Below, one piece after another: positions 32,297 through 41,614 of a stretch of 48,595 bases of DNA. Where the stretch lies: NCBI GenBank assembly GCA_902761685.1, contig CACWLI010000011.1, positions 1-48,595 on the forward strand, read 5' to 3'. How positions within the stretch are numbered: the stretch's first letter is position 1; the number at the start of each line of letters is the position of its first letter. The translations under genes were made by a program, and so were the position numbers. This DNA comes from an uncultured Erysipelotrichaceae bacterium (GTDB taxonomy: Bacteria; Bacillota_I; Bacilli_A; RF39; UBA660). A model generated the notes under the pieces. It was not told the origin of the DNA. It searched no databases and worked only from the letters and a program-made list of their open reading frames with translations.

Positions 32297-32320
32297 AAAG
32301 TTAGAATAAATTCTAACTTT
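32297..32320 (-). terminator. Terminator of the large membrane-protein gene
   Basis: AAAGTTAGAA / TTCTAACTTT, 4-base loop. The T-tract is short (TTTATTATG), so termination may be incomplete and feed the next operon. Confidence 0.6.
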
Positions 32321-34928
32321 ATAAATCTAAATCATTTTTTATTTTAGTAGTTAATTTAATTTTATTATCATTATTATTTTTATCCTTTAATTCATTATAA
32401 ACTGCAAATGAAATTAATATTGCTCCAATTAATAAGATATATAGCCACCATGGTAAACTTAACCAAAATTCTCTAGTTAATAATAAAATGTTAACTAATA
32501 TGAATATCAAACTAATTAAGAACACTGGTCCATATTTTAATACATATCCAATAATTACTAATATAGTTAATAATAATACAAATACTAGTCCATCCATTTC
32601 ATCAGTAAATCCACTAATAGCTATTATATTAATTAATACTAAAGATATATACTCAAATACCTTATAATCATTAGAATATTTTTTAACTATATTTCTTGTA
32701 ATACATATTATCCATACAAAATATGGTCCATAATGTAATAAAGATATAGTATCTAATTCTAAATCATATGTTATAAATCTTATTAATAATAATATACAAG
32801 TATATAAAAATGTTTTAAATACATCTTTTAATTTATCTTCTTTTATTAAATAACCTACTATACTCATTAAACTAAATATAAATATAATAACATATTTTGA
32901 ATCATCAAATACTGATGCATGGAATAATAAATATACAAAATAGATAATTAGTGATCTATTCTCTTTTTTATAATATGTATAATATAATAATAAAGCAAAT
33001 ACTAAATAAGAAATCATAAACATATAATCACTAACAAGCTCTATATTACTAAAATATATAAATGGTATAAAACTAACATATGAAGCATATAACAAGTTTT
33101 TTTCCATATTATTTTTATTAATATAAATATAAAATAATACATTAATGATTATTATAAATAATATATGTATAAATGAATTATTTAAACATGCTAATATTAT
33201 AGCTGAAAGAGCAAAATGAAATAACATATAAAGATGATTCTCATCATCATTAAGTTCATTAATAAAGTACTCTAAGAAGAATATTACAATACTTGTAAAT
33301 GGTATTATTAGTATTAAATCTTTCATTTTGTCTATTCCTAAAAAAGAAGTAAACATAAATAAAGAAATGTTTAAATAAATATATGAAACCATCCTAGTAA
33401 ATATATCTTTTTTCTCAAGTGTACTCATAAAAGAAACGTATGTTACTCCAAATAATAATATAGATGTAAATATATTTGATTCATCTAAAAATAACGTAAT
33501 AGCAAACATAATTATATATCCAAGAATTTTAAATGAATCCAAGATATAACTTTTTTTATTAATATATTTTCTTAAAAATAACATAATTGCTGCTATATAA
33601 CCAATATATAAAACTGATAATTCATAAGTAATTAGAAAATCAATTATAACAGCTAAACCAGAAATACTTAAGAAATATGCACTATATTCTTTTCTTTCAT
33701 TAGTGAAATAAAATATAGCAGTTATTATAGATAAAACTATTAACATAAAATATGTTGGAATTGAATCATCTAAAAATCTAGTGATAACAAATAATAATAT
33801 ATTTGATCCCATTAATTCATAATATGTATGTTCAGAAAGTTTATTATTTTTAGTAAGATCAAATAATGAAATACCAATGAAAGTAAATAATAATATAACT
33901 TGTTTTATTTGTAAATCATCAAAGAATGCTGTTATATTTAATCCTATAAATACAATACATAGTGTATATATTTTATCAAATATAGTTTTATCTGTTATTT
34001 TACTTGCAAAATATATACTATATAAAACAGCAAAATCTAATAAAATATTTACAAATTGTATATTACCTCCTATTACTTTAAATAAATTTGTAAATAAAGT
34101 TAAAAAGCCAATATAAATAGTCATTGTTAGTATACTATTTTTATTAATTTTTTCATTTAAATAATATTTATTTGATTGATATAGTATAGTGAATATAATA
34201 TTTAATAACGATAAGAATAATAATACAAAACTAAAAGTATTATAAATTTTTATTGATAAAAATATAAATGCAAGATTTAAAAATACTACACTACAAGCAC
34301 CTATAAATGTATTATTCTTTTGTTTGGAATCAAGATAGTAAATTAAAGTAACAATTAATGAACTAATACATAAATATAAGTAACTTCCTTCACCTTCATA
34401 TGATAAATAAATACCAAATAATTTAAAAAGCCAAATAGATAGTAGTGTTATTGGTATATATGCAAGTGCTATATAATGAAAAGCTTTTTCTGTTTGTTTT
34501 AAATTTATTTTTTTAGCAATATAACTTGCGCCTAAGAAAACACATAACATAACTAACATAAGTATAGTTTTAAAAATGTTATTAGTTACATCCCATGTAG
34601 ACATTAAAAATATTAATGCAGATAATACCACTAAAATTGATCCAACTATTAATATTGAACTATTTTTAATTTCTTTATCTGAATATTTTGGTTTTTCAGG
34701 AACAGTCACTCTACTCTCAATAACTTGATTGTTAACATGTTCTATATTTTGAACATTGGTTACTTGATTATTGTTTACTATTTGTTCATTTATATTAATA
34801 ACTTCTTGATTATTGTCTAATAGTAAATTATTATCCCTAAGTATTTTTTCATATTTTTTAACGGTATTAGATAATTTATCATTTTTTATTATTAATACAA
34901 CTACTGCAATAATAAGTAACAACGTCAT
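32319..34928 (-). CDS. Very large polytopic membrane protein (DUF2157-like architecture)
   Basis: The 869-residue product starts with one membrane helix, a Asn/Gln/Val-rich linker to about residue 85, and then some two dozen closely packed hydrophobic helices to the C-terminus, with short loops and few charged residues inside spans. This matches the architecture of DUF2157-type and SCO7613-type proteins, which have no known function. No ATPase, sugar-transferase or transporter motif is seen. The start is uncertain by three codons (TTG/GTG/ATG after AGGAG). It is monocistronic. Confidence 0.72.
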   Translation of the reverse strand: MTLLLIIAVVVLIIKNDKLSNTVKKYEKILRDNNLLLDNNQEVININEQIVNNNQVTNVQNIEHVNNQVIESRVTVPEKPKYSDKEIKNSSILIVGSILVVLSALIFLMSTWDVTNNIFKTILMLVMLCVFLGASYIAKKINLKQTEKAFHYIALAYIPITLLSIWLFKLFGIYLSYEGEGSYLYLCISSLIVTLIYYLDSKQKNNTFIGACSVVFLNLAFIFLSIKIYNTFSFVLLFLSLLNIIFTILYQSNKYYLNEKINKNSILTMTIYIGFLTLFTNLFKVIGGNIQFVNILLDFAVLYSIYFASKITDKTIFDKIYTLCIVFIGLNITAFFDDLQIKQVILLFTFIGISLFDLTKNNKLSEHTYYELMGSNILLFVITRFLDDSIPTYFMLIVLSIITAIFYFTNERKEYSAYFLSISGLAVIIDFLITYELSVLYIGYIAAIMLFLRKYINKKSYILDSFKILGYIIMFAITLFLDESNIFTSILLFGVTYVSFMSTLEKKDIFTRMVSYIYLNISLFMFTSFLGIDKMKDLILIIPFTSIVIFFLEYFINELNDDENHLYMLFHFALSAIILACLNNSFIHILFIIIINVLFYIYINKNNMEKNLLYASYVSFIPFIYFSNIELVSDYMFMISYLVFALLLYYTYYKKENRSLIIYFVYLLFHASVFDDSKYVIIFIFSLMSIVGYLIKEDKLKDVFKTFLYTCILLLIRFITYDLELDTISLLHYGPYFVWIICITRNIVKKYSNDYKVFEYISLVLINIIAISGFTDEMDGLVFVLLLTILVIIGYVLKYGPVFLISLIFILVNILLLTREFWLSLPWWLYILLIGAILISFAVYNELKDKNNNDNKIKLTTKIKNDLDL

Positions 34929-34951
34929 CACAACCAACTCCTATTGTATTA

Positions 34952-34960
34952 ATTATATCA
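34952..34960 (-). promoter_or_regulatory. Extended -10 promoter of the large membrane protein
   Basis: TGATATAAT preceded by a run of seven T, 24 bases before the start. The upstream terminator hairpin lies about 25 bases away. Confidence 0.55.
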
Positions 34961-34979
34961 AAAAAACAATGTATGTAAA

Positions 34980-35003
34980 ATAAAAAGTAGACAAATGTCT
35001 ACT
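34980..35003 (-). terminator. Terminator of the RNB-domain gene
   Basis: AGTAGACA / TGTCTACT with a 2-base centre and TTTTTATTTT on the minus strand; the stem includes the stop region. Confidence 0.75.
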
Positions 35004-36960
35004 CATAATATTTTTTTATTAATCTATAATTATTTTCAAAATAACGACTAGCAACTTCTTGATCATTTAAGTGTCTAATTATTTCATCAATATTATCTTC
35101 AAAATAATAAATATATTTATCTGGGCAACTAATTATACCTAATTGATTTAAGTATAAAGCTAAATTAATATCTGATACAAATCTTCTAAGTGGAGTTACT
35201 GAATGAGTATAATGACTACTACTATCTTTTGTATATACTCCTTTGTCTCTATATATAGCCATATTAGAGTTATGTCCAACTTGGTAGTTAGTTAATACAG
35301 AAGTAAATCCAATTAAATCACTAATAGAAAATCTATCTATGTCTGATAAAAACCTTTCATTAGATTTTTTGCAAACCAACTCACATACTTCTCTATATAG
35401 TTTTAAATCACTTAAATATTTATCATCTTTATTATAAATCATAACACCAGATGCTCTATATGGATTAATATTATCATTTATAAAAACTGAATTTCTAGAA
35501 ACATTACTTAATAATACATTTCCTAAACTATCAATTTGATAAGAAAAAGTAATTACATTTCTAATTCTATTCATTTTTAATGATAAAAAGTCATGTGATA
35601 ATGATGCAGGTATCATATCTCTTATTAACATCTTTTCTTTATTTTGATGATTATACATACTAGTAGCATTTCTATATGCTTCTTTCATTAAATCTTCATT
35701 CAAAAGTAAAAAACTTGGAACATCAGTTATATAAACATTTAAAAAATATATATCTCCTTTTTTCTCAATTGAAAAAGCTCCATCTAAATCAGGTGAATAT
35801 GATTCATCAATTGTTATAACATTTTTATCTCCTATAAAAGGAAGAGTTTCATCTAAATAATTAAACGTATCAAAATTTATTGTTGGTACATCTGTTAAAA
35901 ATAACTTTTTTATTCTTAATTTACTATCTAGTTTATTAATTAAATTACTAAACTTATCTTTAAGTTTACTATTATTTAATAAATCTATTACTTTTTTTAT
36001 ATATTCTTCATCATTTTTAAACAAAGCAATTATTTCTTTTAAATTATTTTCACTAATACAAAAGCCAGCATAATTTACAATTGTTTCTAAATATAAATAT
36101 AGCTCATCAAATGTTAACATACTAATTCTAGATAATCTTTTAATATAATTCTTTTTATCTTTGTTTTTAGATATAACAATTAATTTAATTATCTTATCAA
36201 AAATGTTCTTTTTAACTATAGTATTTAAATCTTTCTTTGCATTAACAACATTTACTAAATTTCTTACTTCATCTATTTCAGTATCAGATAAAAAATTTTG
36301 ATTTGATATTCTATTATGAATATATGTTTGAATAAGAGTTAAATATCTATCATCTTTTAATTTATTATTTAGATTGATTAGTTCTTTTATTGTTAATAAA
36401 TTAACATTTACACTTTTTTCATTTATATTTTTAATACCTCTAGACATTTTTTTAAGTTCGTCTATATCCAAAAATAAATCTTGTATATATTTTAAAGAAG
36501 ATCTTTCATCATTGTTAAAATAATCATATAATTTCATTAAATTAGGTATTTCTTCTTTATCACAATAAATACGATTGTTTATTCTTGAAGCAATATAGTT
36601 TTTAACAATTATTTCAAATGTACTAAAACTTACCCTATCTTTAAATGACAATACTTCATTAGCAGATAAATCAAAAAATCTTTTATTATTATAATTTAAA
36701 TTTTGAATAGATAATCCTAATATATTGCTAATATTTTTTTCTAAATTTGATTTAGATTTATTATTAATATGAGAATTATTTTTTAGCCTATTTAACAGTT
36801 CACTAAACATCTGTATTTCATCCATATTAAAATAATCTTTTTTAAACGTTCTCATATGTACATAGTTTTGTACATGAATACAAAATTGATTTGTATTAAC
36901 TTTTCCTTCAAGAGATAATAATTCCTCTATAGTTATTTTGCTTATATCAATATTATTCAT
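34999..36960 (-). CDS. Divergent RNB-domain (RNase II/R-like) protein with tandem helical repeats
   Basis: The 653-residue protein has two halves. Residues 1-350 hold three similar repeats of about 90 residues (starting near 7, 98 and 187), each with an 'L..EL..L..K' helix, a 'F...V.NYI..R' helix and an acidic 'DEI..L..L' helix, and a weaker fourth near 282. Residues 370-653 resemble an RNB exoribonuclease core: ITIDESYSPDLDGAFSI, TDVPSFL and HSVTPLRRFVSD. The metal site keeps D385, D391 and D393, but the fourth Asp of the usual DLDD is Gly394. No cold-shock or S1 domain is present. It could be a specialised RNase or an inactive RNA-binding relative. The start follows AAGGGG. Confidence 0.72.
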   Translation of the reverse strand: MNNIDISKITIEELLSLEGKVNTNQFCIHVQNYVHMRTFKKDYFNMDEIQMFSELLNRLKNNSHINNKSKSNLEKNISNILGLSIQNLNYNNKRFFDLSANEVLSFKDRVSFSTFEIIVKNYIASRINNRIYCDKEEIPNLMKLYDYFNNDERSSLKYIQDLFLDIDELKKMSRGIKNINEKSVNVNLLTIKELINLNNKLKDDRYLTLIQTYIHNRISNQNFLSDTEIDEVRNLVNVVNAKKDLNTIVKKNIFDKIIKLIVISKNKDKKNYIKRLSRISMLTFDELYLYLETIVNYAGFCISENNLKEIIALFKNDEEYIKKVIDLLNNSKLKDKFSNLINKLDSKLRIKKLFLTDVPTINFDTFNYLDETLPFIGDKNVITIDESYSPDLDGAFSIEKKGDIYFLNVYITDVPSFLLLNEDLMKEAYRNATSMYNHQNKEKMLIRDMIPASLSHDFLSLKMNRIRNVITFSYQIDSLGNVLLSNVSRNSVFINDNINPYRASGVMIYNKDDKYLSDLKLYREVCELVCKKSNERFLSDIDRFSISDLIGFTSVLTNYQVGHNSNMAIYRDKGVYTKDSSSHYTHSVTPLRRFVSDINLALYLNQLGIISCPDKYIYYFEDNIDEIIRHLNDQEVASRYFENNYRLIKKYYE

Positions 36961-36984
36961 ACCAATCCCCTTCAAATGTGCTAT

Positions 36985-36993
36985 ATTATAACA
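36985..36993 (-). promoter_or_regulatory. Extended -10 promoter of the RNB-domain gene
   Basis: TGTTATAAT directly follows the eight-T tract of the upstream terminator, 24 bases before the start. Confidence 0.6.
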
Positions 36994-37034
36994 AAAAAAA
37001 GATTAATTTTCAATTATATTATCTTATTAATCTT
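36994..37034 (-). terminator. Terminator of the 37019 gene
   Basis: AAGATTAAT / ATTAATCTT with an 18-base AT-rich loop and TTTTTTTT on the minus strand. The stem overlaps the last codons of the gene. Confidence 0.6.
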
Positions 37035-37297
37035 TTCTTTTCAAAATAATTTTTATATATTTCTAAAATCTCATTACAAGTATTACATTTAGATATTTCA
37101 TTTTCAGTAAAACTAATAGCTTCTTCAAAATTATAAAAATTAAACACTAATTTTTCTATATTATCTTCAAATACACTTAGTCTATAAAAAACTCTATCTT
37201 CATTTTTTAATATATTTATTTTTATATAAAATCTCATTAATGAAATAGTTAATTCATTATTTTTTATAAACCAGTGATCATAATCTATTCTTTTCAT
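37019..37297 (-). CDS. Hypothetical protein, 92 residues
   Basis: This small basic protein has a predicted strand-rich core (ISLMRFYIKINIL, VFYRLSVFEDN, KLVFNFYNFEEAISF) followed by helices and a CNTC pair near residue 75. It follows the ADP-ribosyltransferase-like gene after 3 bases, so the two are coexpressed and might be functionally paired, for example as an enzyme and its modulator. I do not recognise a family. Confidence 0.6.
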   Translation of the reverse strand: MKRIDYDHWFIKNNELTISLMRFYIKINILKNEDRVFYRLSVFEDNIEKLVFNFYNFEEAISFTENEISKCNTCNEILEIYKNYFEKKRLIR

Positions 37298-37300
37298 ATT

Positions 37301-38002
37301 TTATATTTCCATGTGATTATTTTTTACCATATCATACATTTCAATAGCATTATCAATATAGAATTCCCTATCAGGTTCTTCTATTTGTCTTTTAATATAT
37401 ATTTCTTTTATTTCTTCATAACTAGGTACATAAATGTCTTGCTCAAAAGCTATTTTTCTAAATTCATCTTCTAAATTTGGATGTAAAAAAATCCATCTAG
37501 CTATTTCATTAGTAGTAAATTTAGTTTTCATTTTTTGAATATATACATTTCTAATTTTATTAATAATATCACTATCATCTAAAGGTATATTTTCTGGTCT
37601 ATTTGGATAATAATAAATATTAACTAATCCTTCACTTTCTAGTTTTTTTATTGCCTCAAATAAACTACTATATCTTTCTTCTTTTATCACTGGTACATTT
37701 TCTTCCGATACTACTTCATTAAATCCAGTATTTATATCTTTGAAATAAGATGAATCTAAAATATATAATGAAAAATCATTTGAAAACATTTTATCAAATG
37801 CATGTGGAATTCTTTCAATTAATTCTAGTCTCCCATCTTCATTTGTTAACAATGTATATGTTGCATCATCTCCACATCTTTTAGACATTATAGTAGCAAT
37901 TTCCCTACTTTTAGTAGCATATACATATGTTCCGTGTGTTGATTTATGAGGATGCAAAACTTCTATTCCATGTGTTTTACTTCCATGATATACATAATTC
38001 AT
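37301..38002 (-). CDS. ADP-ribosyltransferase-like fold protein
   Basis: The N-terminus (NYVYHGSKTHGIEVLHP, then HGTYVYATKSREIATIM) resembles the opening of the ADP-ribosyltransferase superfamily, where the first His and a Tyr line the NAD pocket (H6; Y24 or Y26 as candidates). About 95 residues in, GFNEVVSEENVPVIKEERY sits where the catalytic Glu/Gln strand would be expected. The rest (130-233) is helical. It may be an RNA or protein modifier or a housekeeping NAD-binding protein. The assignment rests on motif layout only. Confidence 0.5.
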   Translation of the reverse strand: MNYVYHGSKTHGIEVLHPHKSTHGTYVYATKSREIATIMSKRCGDDATYTLLTNEDGRLELIERIPHAFDKMFSNDFSLYILDSSYFKDINTGFNEVVSEENVPVIKEERYSSLFEAIKKLESEGLVNIYYYPNRPENIPLDDSDIINKIRNVYIQKMKTKFTTNEIARWIFLHPNLEDEFRKIAFEQDIYVPSYEEIKEIYIKRQIEEPDREFYIDNAIEMYDMVKNNHMEI

Positions 38003-38015
38003 TATTATATACCTC

Positions 38016-38501
38016 CTAATCTTTTTTTAAATATAAAGTATATTGATCCAAATCAAAATTTTTTCCATTTCCTTTACATATTGCTTCATTAAAACCATAT
38101 TTTTCATATATATGTTTAGCAATATAATTATCTTCCTCTACTCCTAAAGTAAATTCACTATATCCTTTATTTTTTAAATCATTTATTATGTATTCAAATA
38201 ATTTTTGAGCAAGTCCCTGTCCTTGATATTGTCTATCTATTCTCAATGCTTGCAAATAAACCCTTTTATTAGCAATTGTTTCTAATTCTAAATTATGACT
38301 TTTATAATTAACTGTTATTTCTCCAATAAATATTCCATTATTATCTATTATATATGTATCTGTTTCATTATTTTTTAATTCTTTTAGTCTTTCGGATTTA
38401 TATTTTATCCAAGAAGAATAATCTTCTGGAAATAAATGATATAATTTATCAAATTCTACAAATGATATTTTTCTAAACTTAATATTATTTTTATTTATCA
38501 C
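38016..38501 (-). CDS. GNAT-family N-acetyltransferase
   Basis: Acetyl-CoA-binding motif A is clear (LRIDRQYQGQGLAQKLFEYII), preceded by the typical N-terminal strands and followed by GVEEDNYIAKHIYEKYGF. The substrate is unknown. The open frame extends upstream to 38555 but crosses a TATAAT (38521-38526), so I place the start at the GTG at 38501 (TTG at 38504 is equally possible), giving about 161 residues. The leader would be very short, and the ribosome binding site is weak. Confidence 0.82.
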   Translation of the reverse strand: MINKNNIKFRKISFVEFDKLYHLFPEDYSSWIKYKSERLKELKNNETDTYIIDNNGIFIGEITVNYKSHNLELETIANKRVYLQALRIDRQYQGQGLAQKLFEYIINDLKNKGYSEFTLGVEEDNYIAKHIYEKYGFNEAICKGNGKNFDLDQYTLYLKKD

Positions 38502-38520
38502 CAAGACCACATCCAATAAA

Positions 38521-38529
38521 ATTATATCA
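38521..38529 (-). promoter_or_regulatory. Extended -10 promoter of the GNAT gene
   Basis: TGATATAAT right after the T-tract of the preceding terminator. It lies within the upstream extension of the GNAT reading frame, which argues for the later start codon. Confidence 0.6.
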
Positions 38530-38530
38530 T

Positions 38531-38566
38531 AAAAAAAGATAATGACTACTATCAATTATCTTTTTT
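38531..38566. terminator. Terminator, probably bidirectional
   Basis: GATAAT / ATTATC extended by a bulged TGA/TCA, flanked by A7 and T6 runs. On the minus strand it ends the gene at 38568. Confidence 0.7.
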
Positions 38567-38567
38567 A

Positions 38568-39311
38568 TTATCTTTGCCATCCTTCAACTTCAGGTATTTC
38601 TTGTTCATAATCATAGTTTATTCTTGAAGCATTTATTCTCATATATTCTTTAACACCAACTTTAAACATATAGTTAGCTTTTTCTTCATCCATTCCTTTA
38701 TCACCAAAAACTTTATTTGCAACAACAACTCCACTTTCACACAATGAAAAAATACCATTTATATTTGTTACTCCATCAATTATTTCTTCATCACTTAATT
38801 CTTTTTCACTCTTTCTTAATATTGATCGATTATGATTACAAATTTCTCTTATTCTTTCATTAGAAACAAATCTAATTTCATCATAATCAGATGAATAAAT
38901 ATATACACCATCTTCTTGATGATCAAGTATACCATAACTAACACTTTTTTTATTTTTTGTAAAAAGACCAGCAACTAATTTTTTATTGTCTTTTACAACA
39001 GCATAATATCTTCCACTTGACAAAGAATCTAATGGACTGCATTTTTCAATATATATCCCATCTTCATCACGCTTTGTACTATAAGGATTTGGTCTTGTAT
39101 ATTCTTTTATTTCTAAATCCTCATACCCATTTACAAATTTATCAAATTCTTTTGTGGTAAATACACTTAATCTACTTAATATTTCTTTTGAATCAGAATC
39201 AGAGTTTGTAATAATTCTCTTACCATCTTTATATCCAAAATCTAATGCCCAATTTTTATCTTTTTTTGCATCAGATAATATTTTAGCTACTGTAGCTGAA
39301 TACTTTTCCAT
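38568..39311 (-). CDS. Hypothetical cytoplasmic protein, 247 residues
   Basis: The protein is soluble and of mixed alpha/beta pattern, with N-terminal helices (SATVAKILSDAKKDKNWALDFG), a central strand-rich section (RYYAVVKDNKKLVAGLF, GVYIYSSDYDEIRFV) and a helical C-terminus. No catalytic motif is evident. The start at 39311 follows a strong TGGAGGATTAAGT; a longer upstream frame is rejected. It stands alone between two terminators. Confidence 0.65.
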   Translation of the reverse strand: MEKYSATVAKILSDAKKDKNWALDFGYKDGKRIITNSDSDSKEILSRLSVFTTKEFDKFVNGYEDLEIKEYTRPNPYSTKRDEDGIYIEKCSPLDSLSSGRYYAVVKDNKKLVAGLFTKNKKSVSYGILDHQEDGVYIYSSDYDEIRFVSNERIREICNHNRSILRKSEKELSDEEIIDGVTNINGIFSLCESGVVVANKVFGDKGMDEEKANYMFKVGVKEYMRINASRINYDYEQEIPEVEGWQR

Positions 39312-39388
39312 ACTTAATCCTCCATACAATTTAAAAATATCACAAATCAAAATTAGTGTCAATTATTTATATAAACCTTTATATAATT

Positions 39389-39419
39389 AAAAAAGATTAG
39401 AAAAAATCTAATCTTTTTT
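39389..39419 (-). terminator. Terminator of the MMPL operon
   Basis: AAAAAAGATTAGA / TCTAATCTTTTTT, 5-base loop, at the stop of the secreted coiled-coil gene. Confidence 0.8.
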
Positions 39420-41613
39420 AATCAAATAATCCTTTTAACTTATCTATAAAAGATTCGTTTTTCTTTTCTTTTTTCTCTACTACTTTTTCTACAGGTTTAG
39501 AAATAGAATCAATCATAAATATCATTTTAGAATTATTCTTTGATCCTGATGGTACACTATCAATTGTTTTATTCTTATTGCTTAAATCTATTAAAGTATC
39601 TAATCTTTTTTGAGTAGACTTAACATTTCCATTAACTAAATTATTAATTTTATTTATTCCCTCTTTGTTATATTTTTCAAGACCATCTTTTAATGCATTC
39701 ATTCCTGTTGATAATTGATTAGATCCATCATTTAATTTATTTAAAGAATCAGATAAAGTATTTATAGTATTATCCACAAATGTCACTTTTTGATTTATAT
39801 CATCTTCATAGATATCAAGTAATTCTCTTAATTTAGAGTCTACATTTTCTTCACTAAATTCTTTTTCTATAACATTTCTAACAATTTCATTTGTATATTC
39901 TTCAGTATATTTACTTGATAAATCACTAGCAGTATTATCTATTATTTTATCAACTAAACTAGAAATATACTCTTTAATATCTGTATTTAAATATAAATTT
40001 CCATTTTCTAAATCTTTATTTATTGCATCTAAAATTTTATTTTTTAATTCTTTAGAATATTCACTTATAGTTTTATCTCCATCTATTGATTCATTTAAAA
40101 TGTTATTTAATTTATTTACATAGTTGTTAACTAAATTTGATAGATAATCTTTGTCATTTAAATCATTTATTATTTTTTCTGTAATATTAATATCACTTAT
40201 ATTTTTTCTTACTTGATTTAATGTATCATTTTGAACTTCTCCTACTATGCCTAAAGCTTGTTCATATGTTACTCCATATTTTTCTGCTATATCATTAACA
40301 TATTTTTCTTTTTCACTTTCTGACATATTGTTATTTATACTTTCATTTAATTTATTTAATTCACTGTTAACAATATTTTTTAATTCTTTATTTATATCTT
40401 CTTTAAGAGCGTTAGTTATTTTTTTAACATCCTCATCATTCTTTAATACATCATATAAATTACTATTTAAAACATTCTCAATTAAATTATTTACATCTAA
40501 ATTATTAACTATTTTATCAATTTCTTCATCAATTACCGCTTTAGTATTCTCTTTAGTATATTTAATAACTGCACTTTCTAATTCATCTTTATTATCTTTA
40601 ATAACTTTACTTGTTTCAGTAGTTATTTCTTCTTCTAAAGCAGGAGTAATTTTATTAATGTTATTTTCTATAATTTTAATTAACTCTTCTTTTAATGTAT
40701 TTTGATCTTGATTTCTATAGTACTCATATTTTTTCTCTAATTCTTGAAATTTATTATTTAATTCTGTAATTCCATTATTCATTTGATTTGATCCATCACT
40801 TAATTTTTTAGATGCATCTACTATTGTATTCATATTACTTTGTAATAGATTAATACTTTTATATAGATTATTCATTTCATTAAATATATTTAAATTACTA
40901 TCATCAAATAAACTAGTTGTAGCAACTGAATAAATAGAATTTAATTCAAAAGAATCAGTATAATAACTTATTTCAACTTTATTCATATCTTTTAACTCAT
41001 CAATATTTAAAGATTCATATAAACCTGGTGAAGATACAGCCATTACAACACTACTAATACCATTATTAATTACTTTTCCATTTGTTACCCTTATATTTTT
41101 ATTATCAGTATTATTTAAAATTGTAGTTGTAACTATAGCATATGGAACATACATTTTTTCTTTTTTACCATCTATATTAACTTTTTCATATAGATTATTA
41201 GTATATGTAAAAGATATTTTGATATTTCCCTTTTTTCCAAGTATTTCATCTATCTTTTTTTCTTCACCATCTAAATAATATTTAACATTTAAACTAATAG
41301 GTAGTTCACCTTTATAAGTTCCTTGATAATATATTTCATTACCATTAGTTTCCCAAACTAAATCATTATCTTTTTTAGTAAATTTTTCTTCACCATTAAC
41401 ATTTTTAATATCAGATAAATTAGTTTTATCATTTATTATATTTCCATTATAATCATACAAATGTTCTGAAATAGTTGTACTTTGAACATTTCCATTTTCA
41501 TCTAATTTTGTATACACATTCTCTTCTTTTGTTAAAGCATATACTCCACTTATTTGAAACAACTCACATAATATTAATGTTAAAACTAAAACTTTTTTTA
41601 TTACTTTTTTCAT
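39418..41613 (-). CDS. Secreted coiled-coil protein with LxxG heptads, partner of MMPL exporter
   Basis: A signal peptide (residues 1-26, cleaved near VYA) leads a 731-residue protein. Residues 30-220 are beta-rich. Residues 250-690 are long amphipathic helices, with two blocks of Leu-x-x-Gly type repeats at about 265-290 (KKLSDGSNQMNNGITELNN) and 615-650 (LNKLNDGSNQLSTGMNALKDG), a pattern known from YhgE/Pip- and MMPL-associated proteins. The last residues are basic without a clear membrane anchor. It starts one base after the MMPL gene. I infer a periplasm-like or surface subunit of the MMPL export machine. Confidence 0.75.
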   Translation of the reverse strand: MKKVIKKVLVLTLILCELFQISGVYALTKEENVYTKLDENGNVQSTTISEHLYDYNGNIINDKTNLSDIKNVNGEEKFTKKDNDLVWETNGNEIYYQGTYKGELPISLNVKYYLDGEEKKIDEILGKKGNIKISFTYTNNLYEKVNIDGKKEKMYVPYAIVTTTILNNTDNKNIRVTNGKVINNGISSVVMAVSSPGLYESLNIDELKDMNKVEISYYTDSFELNSIYSVATTSLFDDSNLNIFNEMNNLYKSINLLQSNMNTIVDASKKLSDGSNQMNNGITELNNKFQELEKKYEYYRNQDQNTLKEELIKIIENNINKITPALEEEITTETSKVIKDNKDELESAVIKYTKENTKAVIDEEIDKIVNNLDVNNLIENVLNSNLYDVLKNDEDVKKITNALKEDINKELKNIVNSELNKLNESINNNMSESEKEKYVNDIAEKYGVTYEQALGIVGEVQNDTLNQVRKNISDINITEKIINDLNDKDYLSNLVNNYVNKLNNILNESIDGDKTISEYSKELKNKILDAINKDLENGNLYLNTDIKEYISSLVDKIIDNTASDLSSKYTEEYTNEIVRNVIEKEFSEENVDSKLRELLDIYEDDINQKVTFVDNTINTLSDSLNKLNDGSNQLSTGMNALKDGLEKYNKEGINKINNLVNGNVKSTQKRLDTLIDLSNKNKTIDSVPSGSKNNSKMIFMIDSISKPVEKVVEKKEKKNESFIDKLKGLFD

Positions 41614-41614
41614 T

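Noticed and set aside
40247..40705. 152-codon plus-strand open frame, Ser/Leu/Phe-rich
   Set aside because: It is the antisense of the Asn/Lys-rich coiled-coil gene; no start signal or promoter.
39418..41613. EsaA/YueB-like type VII secretion component
   Set aside because: The protein is secreted and coiled-coil-rich, but it has a plain cleaved signal peptide, no multi-span C-terminal domain and an MMPL partner, so the YhgE/MMPL-associated type fits better.
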